Positions 53,301 to 62,000 of a stretch of 64,000 nucleotides of DNA are shown one piece after another (the first letter of the stretch is position 1; each line of letters starts with the position of its first letter). The translations under genes and the position numbers were made by a program. Source of the DNA: Corallochytrium limacisporum (Eukaryota > Opisthokonta); NCBI GenBank assembly GCA_002811645.1, contig PDIP01000011.1, positions 208,099 through 272,098 of the forward strand, written 5' to 3'. The notes beneath the pieces were generated by a model that worked only from the letters and a program-made list of their open reading frames with translations, was not told the DNA's origin and ran no database searches.

Positions 53301-56013
53301 GAATCGGCGAGGAAGCGCCACTAACGGGCATCTGCGAACTGGCGCCCGCAGCTTCATTGGGCTTACCGCCTGCTCCGCTAACTCCACCACTCTGTCCAGA
53401 CACACCCATCTGGACTCCTGCAGTTTGGCCTGAAGTGGCCTGCGTCGTGGTCGCCAGCGGTTGGTTGCCCATAGCTAACAATGACGACAGCGGCGACTTC
53501 GCACGCTCGACTAAAATATCAAAGACACGGATTGTCCCCATATCTTCCAAGGGCGCGCTCACCGACACAGAGTCAAGCCACTCGGCCTCTCGTAGGGCAA
53601 AGGCACTGCTGCAGTCCCGAGCGAGATGTTTTGCGTCTCGTAGCAGTAAAATACCTAGGCGACGCAGGCTGACGATGGGCAGAATCAAAAGAGAAATGCC
53701 CACTGCTTCCAATGCAATAAAATGCTGCTCACCGATTGATGTGTTCACACCGGAAGGGTCACTGCTGCCGACGCCGGACTCATTCGCCGCCGGTCCTGCC
53801 GTGCTGCTGCTCTTGACGTCCGGCGACTGTGCCGTGGCCTCACCGCTATAGGCTCGCGATTCGCGTATGATAATGTCACGGCAGTGAGCGACAATCTGGC
53901 GTAGCAGCATGCACACACCCTCCAGGACATGCAGGTGTGTGTCTGGTATCTCATTCATGACAAAATGGCAGTAACCCGAAACTACTGCACCGCGCAAGTG
54001 CGGGCACTGGTCCACTATGCGCTTCAGACACTCAAGAGCAGTCTTGCGGATATTCTTATCCACATGAATCGTGTTACGCGCTATTACCGTAAGCATATCC
54101 TGCTTGCTGAGGCGGGTGGGCATAACATACGGCATGGACTGCAAGCAGAGCTTGAGTACGCCTTGGCCCCGCTGCAGATCCCCGCTCACGGATGTCGGAT
54201 TGTCCACAAAAGTATGCACACAGCTTGCATTCATGGCTACCAATAGATCACTTAGAGCCGCGCCTACAGCGGCATGGTAGCGCGCCATGCCAATGTTTTC
54301 AAGGCGTTGCTGGGAGAGCACCGGGCGGTTGCTCAGGGCTTCAGTTGTAGAACTGTCCGCTGCGTTCATCATGCCAGAGCTTGTGGTGCCGGGAAGACCG
54401 TCGACACGTTCCGACGCGTTAGCGTTTACGTAGGTTGGAAACTCGACTTCCTTGATCTTTTCATCCCGGTCGCGTAAAATGTAGAGATATGCCCGTAACC
54501 CCGTCATGATGCGAGAAAAAGGGATCGACTTACTGCTCTGGATGTTCATATTGCTAAGAATATCCAAAATGACATCCTCCATGGCGTACTCAAACTTGGC
54601 GTGCGCCATGAGGCGGATCACCTGTGCAAAGGCGTCCGGATCAGTGTCCTTAGGCAGCATCTGCCGCGTACCCTTCGGGAACATATCTGCGCACACCAGT
54701 TTCAACCGACTGCCCACAACCTTACCGTCTTCCTGCTTGATCCGCATAACATACACATACAGCAATCGATGGGCACACGCAAAGCATAGCCGTGCCGTCA
54801 GTCCGTCTTTGTTCTTCAAATTGCTCAGCGCAATATTCAGGAACGATGACCAATGTTCCAAGAAGAATCCTTTTTGACTACAGCTCAGAATATTGACAAT
54901 GAGAGGAAAACAGCTAAGCAGGTACTTAGACTTACGGGAGCTATCATAGACTGCCTTGAATAGGGTTTCGATGGCCTTACGAAAGACCGGGACGTTCACC
55001 TCGCTCTTCACAGATGCTGCCAGCGGCAACAAAAGCCGGGAGAGGGCCGTGCTAAACGCCGCCTTGATGTCCTGGTTTTTGCGCAGACCATTAAAGTAGT
55101 TTGCACAGCTCATCAAAAAGTCGCATGTCTCCTCCAAGGCCTGCATTGGGAACGTCTGTAACTTTAGGTACTCCATGCCATTAATCAGCGCAAATGTCAT
55201 GTTCACGTTGACCGTGTTGGTGAGGAGACCGAGCATCTTGGAGGTGATGGGTCCCAGTTTCTTCTCGCCAATGACGCCGAGAACTGTTGCGTAGCTTGAG
55301 TGAAGCGCCGACCGGTTCAGGGGTGATTGAGTCGGGTAGTAAATCGCACTCGACCGCATATTCTCCATGGCCTGGTCTGATAATTGTTCCATCAAATGCC
55401 CGTCCAACAACGTTTGCCCACCTTTGTCCAATCGACATCGCAATGTTTTGATAATACACTTAGCACACAATAAATCTGCCATTAGCGCCCGCGCCTCCTT
55501 GGCCGTTTGTTTCGGATCCCGGTTGCTGACCTGGGACATCTGATAGCTGTTCCCGCCGGATGGGTTGCTACTCACGCGCGGGCTTTGTAGGACGAAGGGA
55601 GCTGCGTCACTCTCTGTTAGCCTCCGTCGGTGGTCACCCTGGTGGATCGCACCCCCCTGCAAATTTCCCTTCTTCCAGTCATTAAGTGCATTGATGAGCT
55701 CGGAACTATAGCTTTCCGCAGCCAACTGGCACAGAGCGTTGATGCAACGATTAAATCCAGGTTCCTGTTCTTCGCTGAAAACCCGCAGGAAGTTCATATC
55801 CGGATAATCCTTGGCCGACAGCACAATCCTCTCCGCGTCTGCAATAAAATTTTGGAACAGAAAAGTCAGAGCGTACGCTCCCGACGCTTCCTGCTCGCGT
55901 TTACTGTCACTGCCATCACCAATGTCTATGCTATGCCCAGCCAATTTCCGGGTTTGTGAGGAAGACCTTTCCTGGTGCCTCGTGGGGGTTATTGAACCCC
56001 CGTTTTGGGTCAT
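44341..56013 (-). CDS. FRY: Furry/Tao3/Mor2 cell-morphogenesis scaffold, 3,890 residues
   Basis: A single uninterrupted frame encodes a giant HEAT/Armadillo-type scaffold. The N-terminus carries the Furry signature: ALTFLFQNFIADAERIVLSA (about 48-67), LLLPLAASVKSEVNVP, HWSSFLNIALSNLKNKD, YVYVMRIKQE and FPKGTRQMLPKDTDP, in the same order as human FRY. Furry binds and activates NDR/LATS-type kinases with MOB and directs polarised growth, spindle and microtubule functions. Human FRY has about 3,013 residues; the surplus here is Ser/Gly/Ala-rich insertions (for example about 1,110-1,270, and more at 1,540-1,600 and 1,690-1,770) and a disordered C-terminal 490 residues with proline-rich segments ending near PPPRPSRHR. 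The first ATG at 56013 opens the frame. The intronless state is remarkable, since animal orthologues have dozens of exons. Confidence 0.93.
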   Translation of the reverse strand: MTQNGGSITPTRHQERSSSQTRKLAGHSIDIGDGSDSKREQEASGAYALTFLFQNFIADAERIVLSAKDYPDMNFLRVFSEEQEPGFNRCINALCQLAAESYSSELINALNDWKKGNLQGGAIHQGDHRRRLTESDAAPFVLQSPRVSSNPSGGNSYQMSQVSNRDPKQTAKEARALMADLLCAKCIIKTLRCRLDKGGQTLLDGHLMEQLSDQAMENMRSSAIYYPTQSPLNRSALHSSYATVLGVIGEKKLGPITSKMLGLLTNTVNVNMTFALINGMEYLKLQTFPMQALEETCDFLMSCANYFNGLRKNQDIKAAFSTALSRLLLPLAASVKSEVNVPVFRKAIETLFKAVYDSSRKSKYLLSCFPLIVNILSCSQKGFFLEHWSSFLNIALSNLKNKDGLTARLCFACAHRLLYVYVMRIKQEDGKVVGSRLKLVCADMFPKGTRQMLPKDTDPDAFAQVIRLMAHAKFEYAMEDVILDILSNMNIQSSKSIPFSRIMTGLRAYLYILRDRDEKIKEVEFPTYVNANASERVDGLPGTTSSGMMNAADSSTTEALSNRPVLSQQRLENIGMARYHAAVGAALSDLLVAMNASCVHTFVDNPTSVSGDLQRGQGVLKLCLQSMPYVMPTRLSKQDMLTVIARNTIHVDKNIRKTALECLKRIVDQCPHLRGAVVSGYCHFVMNEIPDTHLHVLEGVCMLLRQIVAHCRDIIIRESRAYSGEATAQSPDVKSSSTAGPAANESGVGSSDPSGVNTSIGEQHFIALEAVGISLLILPIVSLRRLGILLLRDAKHLARDCSSAFALREAEWLDSVSVSAPLEDMGTIRVFDILVERAKSPLSSLLAMGNQPLATTTQATSGQTAGVQMGVSGQSGGVSGAGGKPNEAAGASSQMPVSGASSPIRVPSSPLASMAADVLQLRAGTIATSSALTDHLCEFAMASGKQAQPTSRRQTRARLMNEVAWNNAVGDFLRALPPQQCWGLLSVLKRNFACRLVSLSQLVCGGDASDGGWHMSKSLMAGIEMLNAGQFSDKFTAGGAHVLWRCLLMSYAASAVTSIGLATAAAVRTPGPTGTGMNGGRVYSGVSSVGAGLNDSSVSTSAAGSDVGGGYAAAGQDLRGPSSSAPEDVAMPLHRRGPASSDASEHSGRVFPRVLSETAAVDRRHSRRSTGGLSNHDDSTASAPGVTGHHRGSTATQATMSANVHPSSRPISLTQGSLLALQDSAVEVGSPSSALSRKGAQGRSSGLSMKEILGSLLPLLRNENEMIVGPVVQALGFVHPDSLEAVLTELRPLVEETFRASSSKDDSAKKRRRREIMRLHLARIYSGITYNQECLVLSHPTIATLLTAYSDAIKGCLEVEYHAENEDCYLRMRWEYATYIFNLCTACGRDADALERLLPKEVRLSAFFLLSNWNGVFGKPVGGQGSLGAVGLQTGAGGGSSSGHASLPGASIFAGAIGKHHHRGFSNNASSAHGGANTRGSAFGGPGGGGPLAGDDDPDFELAQRPRGLIMAALPSPLMAYTDSSSSGGFGRSGGIRAGDGGAKAAAEYTDTLNILLYDCCNHAMASMCMGHPFDGRPIDATSYFVQWIDVLLSNPALNSAVIGPGDPLTIGSGLPRPRGLSYTGQTPGGTGTVDSVPGGGSGAAVAVATAKADFSRRSSALTVADGAKSAAAGSGYGGGRGSGFGVRGGSGSGGGPDVPSSDDSYRAGISALEHLLRHTNLMPSLLECVLARCFNGSTIFVTRGYFTALCRVLTDPDLHEGRREAWKLQLQTNNASSLLFVTLYMLGSYRVDIRLAAVALFEEIFPPSFMVVPVLHYATMGKGQTVRSATIDCESGQRYWDDAHLSSVSSPLPGTYRDSQQQFSQALAMSQKFWEDVALERKPSLLSHAGDYGLPTPGDKAIVIRGQDRVRSQDYALCSPLMVIREMARRFLVAGRANRRNILQLISPWILCIVEDQATPALQLRELFEVLLYLTSINEDDYPQEIEYLWRIATQEVQHFNECVRFMIEYNMAVSSPQAMEYSRRVIAILSRHQSERLSEVLALMLRAMQHAGGSNRRQSRQVNSASWGLNGARRIKTTDRREDSSGSDSLLDAIFSGVSKDSSSGGGSTGNNLAAADSHISMSSTGTGPLTERSMGTLNDGTATTATRGSGGSANRGSSNSRFTYATGHLKRRLRKRESMQRGMMFGPLIDLVPFAVDIMAPYTEFDIGVMLLRDLVYEQTFKQFFATYLPDIMHCILLISIQGNIDVSEQAAQLLQNLLETCRDSSSTSATTAAGAPGSAGMRRTSSSEGMLNTAAPSSAAALSSSSSPGARSAVGGAGSSAVPAAASGSATSAAAKIVPAPTHPEHLLLFRKQFEPLRTAKNLPQGHSAGASGGGSAGTGLLLTEHDVQDYVAFVLRNFDHMTTDLETKWAAVSHRWSTQSIYRNYAVPSLLVRRFLKAPISRANVLEHLGRIMPLVGGNVESDLGAGDTVRTTGTYNSTASKRSTAGGGKGGSNVRKLAKEMAERTAYCVETMKTLRSMLYMSNMRDTNQVAIFLSTAACLLTSPVAQEFRHGVGLLLDTLWYYDILEDDGSGVRYLDEAMVSATLVVEELWSPSKQGFVAPKNGLRDPTLESHDTKESSDNADATSKFPGLLVLIENILCKRQQCVTPTAWNLALAPGGIFYGGEQNVTVDFCLTLAAALSPYLPNRFVSHDPNTGFVFTTMTVLPLLVNRLRTGVDALSMVSDDGGIGVGPSGAAAGGADGVRRARSASTNLQYGQVPGSGGTPNGGKGPGLDGSATSSATGGVHGHGSSITVNDATGAQHPKRSSLGDGRVAVVAADENPRLPSAAANQFFAEVDSARKPFEIWRKFLLENPKAVQGVRCPVLPSVAVGQTAVGFSMAPGNPGDMDTGLSATMLAPQGPSLNSASTDMLGGSGSSPTPVTFMHMPSRDIIAFKLMETLSGQAETLGYTNLAKVCLQYSVLMAAASGATELGAQGGGAGTGGQMRAAASRMSVAVPAGANAATGGTAQGFLDTRKLEQWNDDLVRFVMSSAFPRYLVYTCDLLADLIDVCSGQDVAQHLGTLAQIFRHAATHKFYMGHVAMPLVRKLVLKLKVADGFDALLGFMSTVVSISGSAKSGASNPLDPFNIEPGDEESYFYNPFSGDGTSSGGAGGSSQGQPSMAENTILLPPSAREPPPATVGELFRHLVGLFVATEAIAYSVSGDMFDNEEHDDDDQVADSVLVSTDPSKKNVDGSDRQDDDTRRTLTERVLSPVGSHPDEDHGFDEYRAKQEEGNTIPADLISEDSTIGADHNERAADADDLDHGPEKGHEDDESDHEPHHTESVDVLGDSFQEGTFKDTYRDFFQDVEVVTALAEFDFLENFGVEDDADFALPTGGDLDEETEDYVEHEDVSVKLPRSYGIGEAATAPGDDEDLPSSTTLDGTASLGGSMPNLASQAKAPSATGSGMLKTTNSSATASAASSRTGTVSAASSSTALREEAGRGLPQALKPQLPPKTRPSVRDMDSSVDIDTDTPKTSVATTMSSAGGSGEGAAVAAAGVGLTAATGARTPEESSPVASPRRTRPSRENSGADGVAPETTGSLDPISAAAHRTRSDESVGPPKVPPHFATMRGRGSAAGNRGPQFEGSQEMLQELTQQILAKHGRSTADLDSVGSTGGMRSSVTASNAAAARSMPGGLNRAVSLEDPSLGAGVPAESSPLRSRAMDSGGSASISARSVSADPGDHGSGMHGSVRRPTRRASPREPNRMADPSASGDVTARVSAAVAPPLPPRSTAGAVGSSAPDLSGAGSAAVAGAVQRPPPPPQRTRGHTLSTAQGHAVAAQLKSEEAAADLASVGPARSLPAVGVTTDDAAAAQLVGPDGKPVPPPRPSRHRSAVQRPTYQR

Positions 56014-58053
56014 ATTGTGTGTGAGGATTGCTCGTTCTTGTCGATGTCTTCTTTCCAGTATCTACCCTGTCATTCTGGATACAGAAATCTACTCTCCAGA
56101 GTACATCGCTATCACTGAAATCTTTCGTTTGTAGGTGAAAATGTGGGGATCACGTTAACTACTATCGCCTTTACGCGAGATCCAAACTTCCTACCAGCTC
56201 TCGAAGTTCTCTCACTGGTCGGATCGCAAAGTATTGCGTTGCGGTGTACACTCTGAGAGGTCGCTTATCTGTCAAGTTCCTCTTGTGCAATTTCTAATGA
56301 CCAATAGACATAAAAATCCTGGCTCATGTATCCGCGTTCGGATCCTTTGCCGTGGCTTTTCCGCTACTGTCTGTTCTGAGGACTCCCTCCGGGTGCAAGG
56401 GTTGGATCAGTTCCCGTCAGTCTCATATAGCATTTCTTCTCACCTACTCCTTTCAATACACCGTTAATATATTCTCTGAAATGATCAAGCAGAATGTGAT
56501 CAAAACATATCCATATCATATCCTACTCAAGGATTCGGGACAAAGTGAATAAACAAAAGAGCCCCAAAGTTCTTAAAAAAACTCTGACAAACCACCGCTA
56601 CATGCCCAAGACCGCGACCCCGCCCCGTCCCTTCTGGCCGCCCCCCCCCCCCAATCTGCCGCACTCTTCGCGCACCCTGGCCATTTGTCACTTTTTCCAG
56701 CCACACAAACTCAGAGGCTCTCTACTCCCTGTCCCCCTGTACGGCCTGCCCACTCTTGTCTTCCATTCCCATCTCGCCTCAAACCCCCCCTCGTTCCTTC
56801 CCTTATCTGTTCTCAGTGTAAGGGGCCCCTAGCAGCCGCCAGAGGCCCAAGTGTAGCGCTCCGGGCCCCACCAAAAACACTGCTAAAAGAAAAAAGCTGA
56901 GACAGAAGACCAGAAGACGAGAATAGAGAGAGAGAGAGAGAGAGCGAGAGAGCGAGAGAGAGACAGAGAGAGAGAATAGCCGCCCGCCTAAACCAACCCC
57001 CCCCCCTCTCCACACCAAACACACACATATCCCACACACACTCCACATCACACACACACAACCAAACAAGGGTAGTCGATAAGGATGAAAGGGTAGGGGC
57101 AATGAAACTATGGGAAAACCAGAATAAAAGGGTCTCCTCGGTCCCCCCCCCCCTCCTCCACCCTACCTTCCTCCCCAACACCGGTCAGTTCTCGTACTTC
57201 TCCTCGTATCCAGCCACCAGCGCGCCCAAAAACCCCCCGCCGTCTCCTCGCTTCCTCTTTTCATATACAGGACAGAGACACCTCCCGCAGCCCGAGTCGA
57301 TTTACGCCACCGGTTTCGGGGTAAGTGTTTCACAGGGAATTTCTGATTTAAGACCTCATGCCTGGGGATATATCGCTTTTAGCTCCAACCCCCGGCGTTT
57401 GCACTCCCGCTGGGACTGATGGCCCCCCGCCCCCGGGGGGGGGGGGTTTGGAAAAATGACGTTCTCTTGCCAAATCCGTCAGGCAGAACCCTTTAACATC
57501 GGTTAGAAAAGTCCTCCCAGGGCAAGTCTTCATCTTCGATAATGAAAGTACTAAGAAAAATGGCACAGTGGTGCCATACTGAACCAAAGTGCCCAGCGCG
57601 GTGGTATGTTCTCAAGTGATCCCGTCAGGTCTCTCAATTCAGTACTAAATGTATAGCAATCAGAAGAAAAGAGACTCCGGATCATCCTCCACTTTGTTTC
57701 GCGGAGATCGCAGCGCTCTGAGTGGCTGGAATGGGACGGCCGCCCGAGGAGCGCGTAGAGCAGGAGGACAGGTAGGGATTTGATTCGACTTCGTAGAAGA
57801 GCGGTGGTCCAGAACGAGATCAATGCGGGGATGGAATAGGAAAACTCAGGTGGTAAGGCTTACAAATGATGCCGATGGCGGCAATACTCTATTCTATCTG
57901 TAGTTCTTGTTTTGACACATACGCGTGTTATTGATGAATAATCGTTCTTCGTTGCACCAATGCGTGTGTTGGTTTGACACGTAGATGACCACGGAACCAT
58001 GAACTCTCCGACAATCCGTAGTCTGTGTCCGCTCTCGCGATCAAGTTTAGTTT
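56014..58053. promoter_or_regulatory. Furry upstream region / SDR downstream region
   Basis: 2 kb without a supported gene. It has C12 at 56641-56652 (about 628 bp upstream of the Furry start), GA repeats at 56923-56976, a C10 run at 56997-57006, a CA-rich run at about 57010-57062, C11 at 57143-57153 and a C6GC5G12 palindrome-like run at 57423-57446. The Furry promoter lies at the left end and the SDR 3' UTR at the right end. Confidence 0.5.
56923..56976. repeat. GA microsatellite
   Basis: GA/GCGA run with an AGACAG interruption. Confidence 0.85.
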
Positions 58054-59079
58054 TCAGTGTCCCTTGCTCTTTATCTGCTTCACAGTCCACTTCCAAAGCT
58101 CAGAAGCGGCAGCCTCGGAGCGGCTAAGTTCAGTGCGCGGGTATCCGAGTACTGTGTCGGCATAGTACTCGCCCCCGATCAGTTCCTCAGTGGGCGCCAG
58201 GGTGAGGTAGATCTGCGTGCGGGCACCGCTTGCGGCACTCTTCAGCAGAGTGGCAAGTATTGCATCCCGCACTACACCACCCGGAAAACTGCGGTAGAAG
58301 TCTGTGGCAACACTACCCGGGTGAACACTATAGAAATGTACGCCATCCTTGCCGTAGCGCTTCTCGCCTTCGATGGCGTGTAGGATGTTCGCGAGTTTGG
58401 CGTTGCCGTACTGTGGGCCACCGTTATATGGGCGCTCCTCGTATAGCATGTCATCGGTGTTCCAATTTGCCATGGTGTGGGCCAAGGAGGCGACATTAAC
58501 GACTTTGGCAGGTTTGGAGGCTTTGAGAACGGAAATGAGCTGCTCGGTCAGGTGGAAGGTACCAATATGACAGACACCCATGGTCGATTCAAAACCGTCC
58601 TTGGTCTCTGAACGCTTGTTGACGAGCACGAGGCCAGCATTGTTGACAAGCACGTGCAAGGGCCGCTTGGAAGCCTTATAGCGCTGCGCGAATTTCTCAA
58701 TACTGCTCAGGTCTGCCAGGTCTACAAGTTCCAAACTGATCTTACCGCCCTTCTTCTCTTCCTGTTCGTCTAGAGCTTTCTGAATCTTTGCCACGGCGTC
58801 CTTGCCCTTGGGCTCGCTGCGGCAACCAGCCACGACATCCCAGCCGTGCAGGGCGAGGTATCTGGCAGTCTCAAAACCAATGCCAGTATTGGCACCGGTG
58901 ACAATTGCGGTCGGCTTCTTCTGCGGTTTCCAGAAGGAGTTGTCCTGCTCCAGGCGGCTCAAGTTGTCACCATAGATGGTCTGAGAGGCACGGACAAAAT
59001 ATTCCTTTACATTGCCCCAGAGAATCGAATGCCACTGAGGACTGACGTGGCTGATCTGCTCTTGTTTTTCTTCAGACAT
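58054..59079 (-). CDS. Short-chain dehydrogenase/reductase (retinol dehydrogenase/WWOX-like)
   Basis: A 341-residue NAD(P)-dependent oxidoreductase. The Rossmann motif is TGANTGIG (61-68), followed by VDLADLSS and NNAG (146-149). The catalytic Ser198, Tyr224 and Lys228 (YGNAK) are present. The helix usually read as VNHLG reads VCHIG here, so the fourth tetrad residue (Asn) is Cys170. About 55 residues precede the fold and contain no signal peptide. The substrate is unknown; the closest families by pattern are retinol dehydrogenase, protochlorophyllide-reductase-like and WWOX short-chain enzymes. The start is the first ATG (aacaATGt). Confidence 0.88.
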   Translation of the reverse strand: MSEEKQEQISHVSPQWHSILWGNVKEYFVRASQTIYGDNLSRLEQDNSFWKPQKKPTAIVTGANTGIGFETARYLALHGWDVVAGCRSEPKGKDAVAKIQKALDEQEEKKGGKISLELVDLADLSSIEKFAQRYKASKRPLHVLVNNAGLVLVNKRSETKDGFESTMGVCHIGTFHLTEQLISVLKASKPAKVVNVASLAHTMANWNTDDMLYEERPYNGGPQYGNAKLANILHAIEGEKRYGKDGVHFYSVHPGSVATDFYRSFPGGVVRDAILATLLKSAASGARTQIYLTLAPTEELIGGEYYADTVLGYPRTELSRSEAAASELWKWTVKQIKSKGH

Positions 59080-62000
59080 TGTTTCCTATCAAGTCGAGAT
59101 ACTAATATTGGACTGAGATGACTACTGCAGGATGCGTTCTGTAAGCTCTCTATATACACCTGCATCTTGAACATGTTAACGTGCACAGACTCATGTTCAC
59201 ATCTATTCCGTAAATTTGGCGAACTGTCCACGTCAACGGCCCATTAACCGCAGATCTTTGAAATTGTTGTGGTACCATCCGGTGGTGTCTGATGGGTCCC
59301 CTCCCCATCCGTGCTCACTGTGGAAAAATAACGCCGAGGACCTGGAAGGACAGAGAAGAATGGCCGAACGGTCGCAATCACATTCCTGCCCTTTGTTGTT
59401 CCCACTCTCTCCAGGCCGCAATGGGGTGGGGCTCGGCCATGAACAAGTTGGAAATGAGTTGGCGGTGAGAAGACCTGCCGAACTGGCTGAAAAATTAGCG
59501 GTGCGTATACACGGGAGTCTATTTCATGTCCCAGACACCAGATATGGTAAGTTACATAAATAGGCCCCAAATATCCCTGTCCCGAAATTCACTCTGGTTG
59601 GGCAGTCAATTTTAAGGGTTTGGTTGTTTATTGTCAAGAGGCCCGCGCGTCTCGTTGCGATGGATGGAGGCTTGTGTTTCTAACCACCTTTGACAAAAGG
59701 CAATGGAACGTACCGGTGGTACCAGTTTGTACCACTCGTGTGCTGGAATGAAATATATTTGAAACGTGTACCCGTAAGTTGGGGTGAATTCATGAGACCG
59801 GTTTGGCATAGGCCCATTTTCACTGTGCTCCGAAATATCTTGGTTGGCCCAGCCTCGTTTTGACGATCAATACAGCTGCTCTTGAAATCTAATTGGGCCG
59901 GGGATTTGTGATCGAATGTTTTTAGCTCTCCTGTGAGCATCGACAATCTCCATATTCGATCATTTCATTTGAGAGACGGGGTTCGGCCAGCCGGTTGTTA
60001 GTGGTTATTCAGCGTCTGCTACCCCCCGCAACGACGCGGATCTCTACACCTGCGGGACAAAAAATAGAAGTTGGTAGGTCCCATCGCCCCTGCATTTCCT
60101 AGTTTTTTTTTTGACAAAACATGAATTCGGGGCGGGAGGGAACGGATATGTACCTACTAACCCAGTCAATGGTGTCCCCTTCCGTCCCGCTCTGCCTCCT
60201 CGTTCGTTCCGGCATCCTCGCAAACCATGGTCTGTCCCAGAGCTCAGAGTGTGTCTTTCCAACGGCGAGAAAAGCTTTCTAGGAGAAATCAATAGATACC
60301 AAGCTGAAGCAACTCGAATACTGCGCTACTGCGCAAGTTGATGAGTTCTCTCGGTTGGTCAACTTTCAAATCATGTAATTAGGCCCCTGCCACAGGGCCA
60401 TCGGTCCCACACCCCCAGTAATGTTATTGATTATGCCCAATTGGTGGGCGGGAAGCTGTTTCTGTTTCTAAGGGCTGAGTTTGTCTACACGAGGTTTCCC
60501 ATACAGACCCTGCTCTAGAATAAGAGGGGTAGTTTTAGTGAAGCGATACCAATGCAAAATCCCGGTGCACAACCTATCTGACCTGTTCATGTATTGCCAT
60601 GTGCGCGCTGTTTGCTTTCGAAAGTAGGGGCCTCCCTCACGAAGAACTTGTCATTGTGAGGTCTTTCAGGACAATCGATACCGGACTTAAAACTGATAGC
60701 CTGTCTTCTGCGGAGATAAAGAGACGTGGACGATCGAAGCTGTGTCGGACGGGTTGAATGAAACCAATCGACACCCAAGGCCCCGCATTGTCGGTTTGCA
60801 ACATGACCTGTAGCACAGCCAACTAAAACCTCCGCCTTCAGCTTCGCCCACATGGCTGTTCACGGCCATAGCACAACAAGTCACTGGCCATATCACGGGG
60901 ACGCCCAATGTAGGAAGGTTGTCCAGGCGCCGCTATTGATAGTATCAATAAGACAAAAACACTGCAGCAATGCCTTCAACGCCGATGTTCCCAGCCAAGC
61001 CTGCCCAAATACATACTGATGTTACGTAGTAGTGATGAACCACCACGAGGCGAGTTGTCCCCTACAAAATACATTAGATCCATTGGCCGGGATGGGACCA
61101 GGTGGCGCGAAATTCGCGTCAATCAGGCACACTGCTGCCAAACACATTCTTCAACAGAAACCGTGATATTATAATACCTAAGCACGTCCGTCACAGCCCA
61201 CCGCCACCCCTGCTCTGATTTCTTTTTGCGTTTTTTGTTTCGCTCTCCTTTTCCACTGGAGGGAGCTGTGTGATATATCGCCGATAGGATTTCTATGCCA
61301 AGGCAACTCTCATTCTATAGCTTGAAGAGCAACATCGAACAAACCCAGTCAGGCCCTCCATGGTTTCGTAACATCCCTCTATGCAAAGGTGGGTTAGACT
61401 TAGTCATAGCGTACTAAAAATACATTTCCCACGACTGATGTACTGAAGAGATCCAATTACACTGGCAGATCACCAAGAAAGAGATGATCTCCAGGATGAA
61501 GAAGTATAGCCCATCGTGATATTTCTGATTTTCTTGTACGTGGACATCGGTTTCTTGCAAGTAAACTTTGTATGTGAAGCTGATGCTCACGATGATGCAA
61601 AACGTCAAGGGCTACCGTTCTGCTGTGGTCAGATCACTTGGCGCCAGTCCAATTTGCTATGGACTGCTGAAACGAATCACACAATACTCTGCAATACTTT
61701 CCCATCACACCCAAAAAGCCCGAGAAGACACATCGAAATACGAGCAGATCGACACACACGGAGTGTGCTTGCATAGAATCACTATGCAATCCTCAGATGT
61801 GAATCTGAAGCCCGGGTCCTTCCACAGTGAACGACCTCAACAGCAGTGTAAGACAAGATTAGCGATTGGCTTGCAGGGGAGCAACTGGACAACGTAATAT
61901 TCCCGTCGGGCTAGTAGTGGTATCACAATTTCCCCTTTGTTCCCAACCGACCGCGTACCGCGTCGTTGGATGATACCTGGTGCCCCGCACCGCTCCTCCC

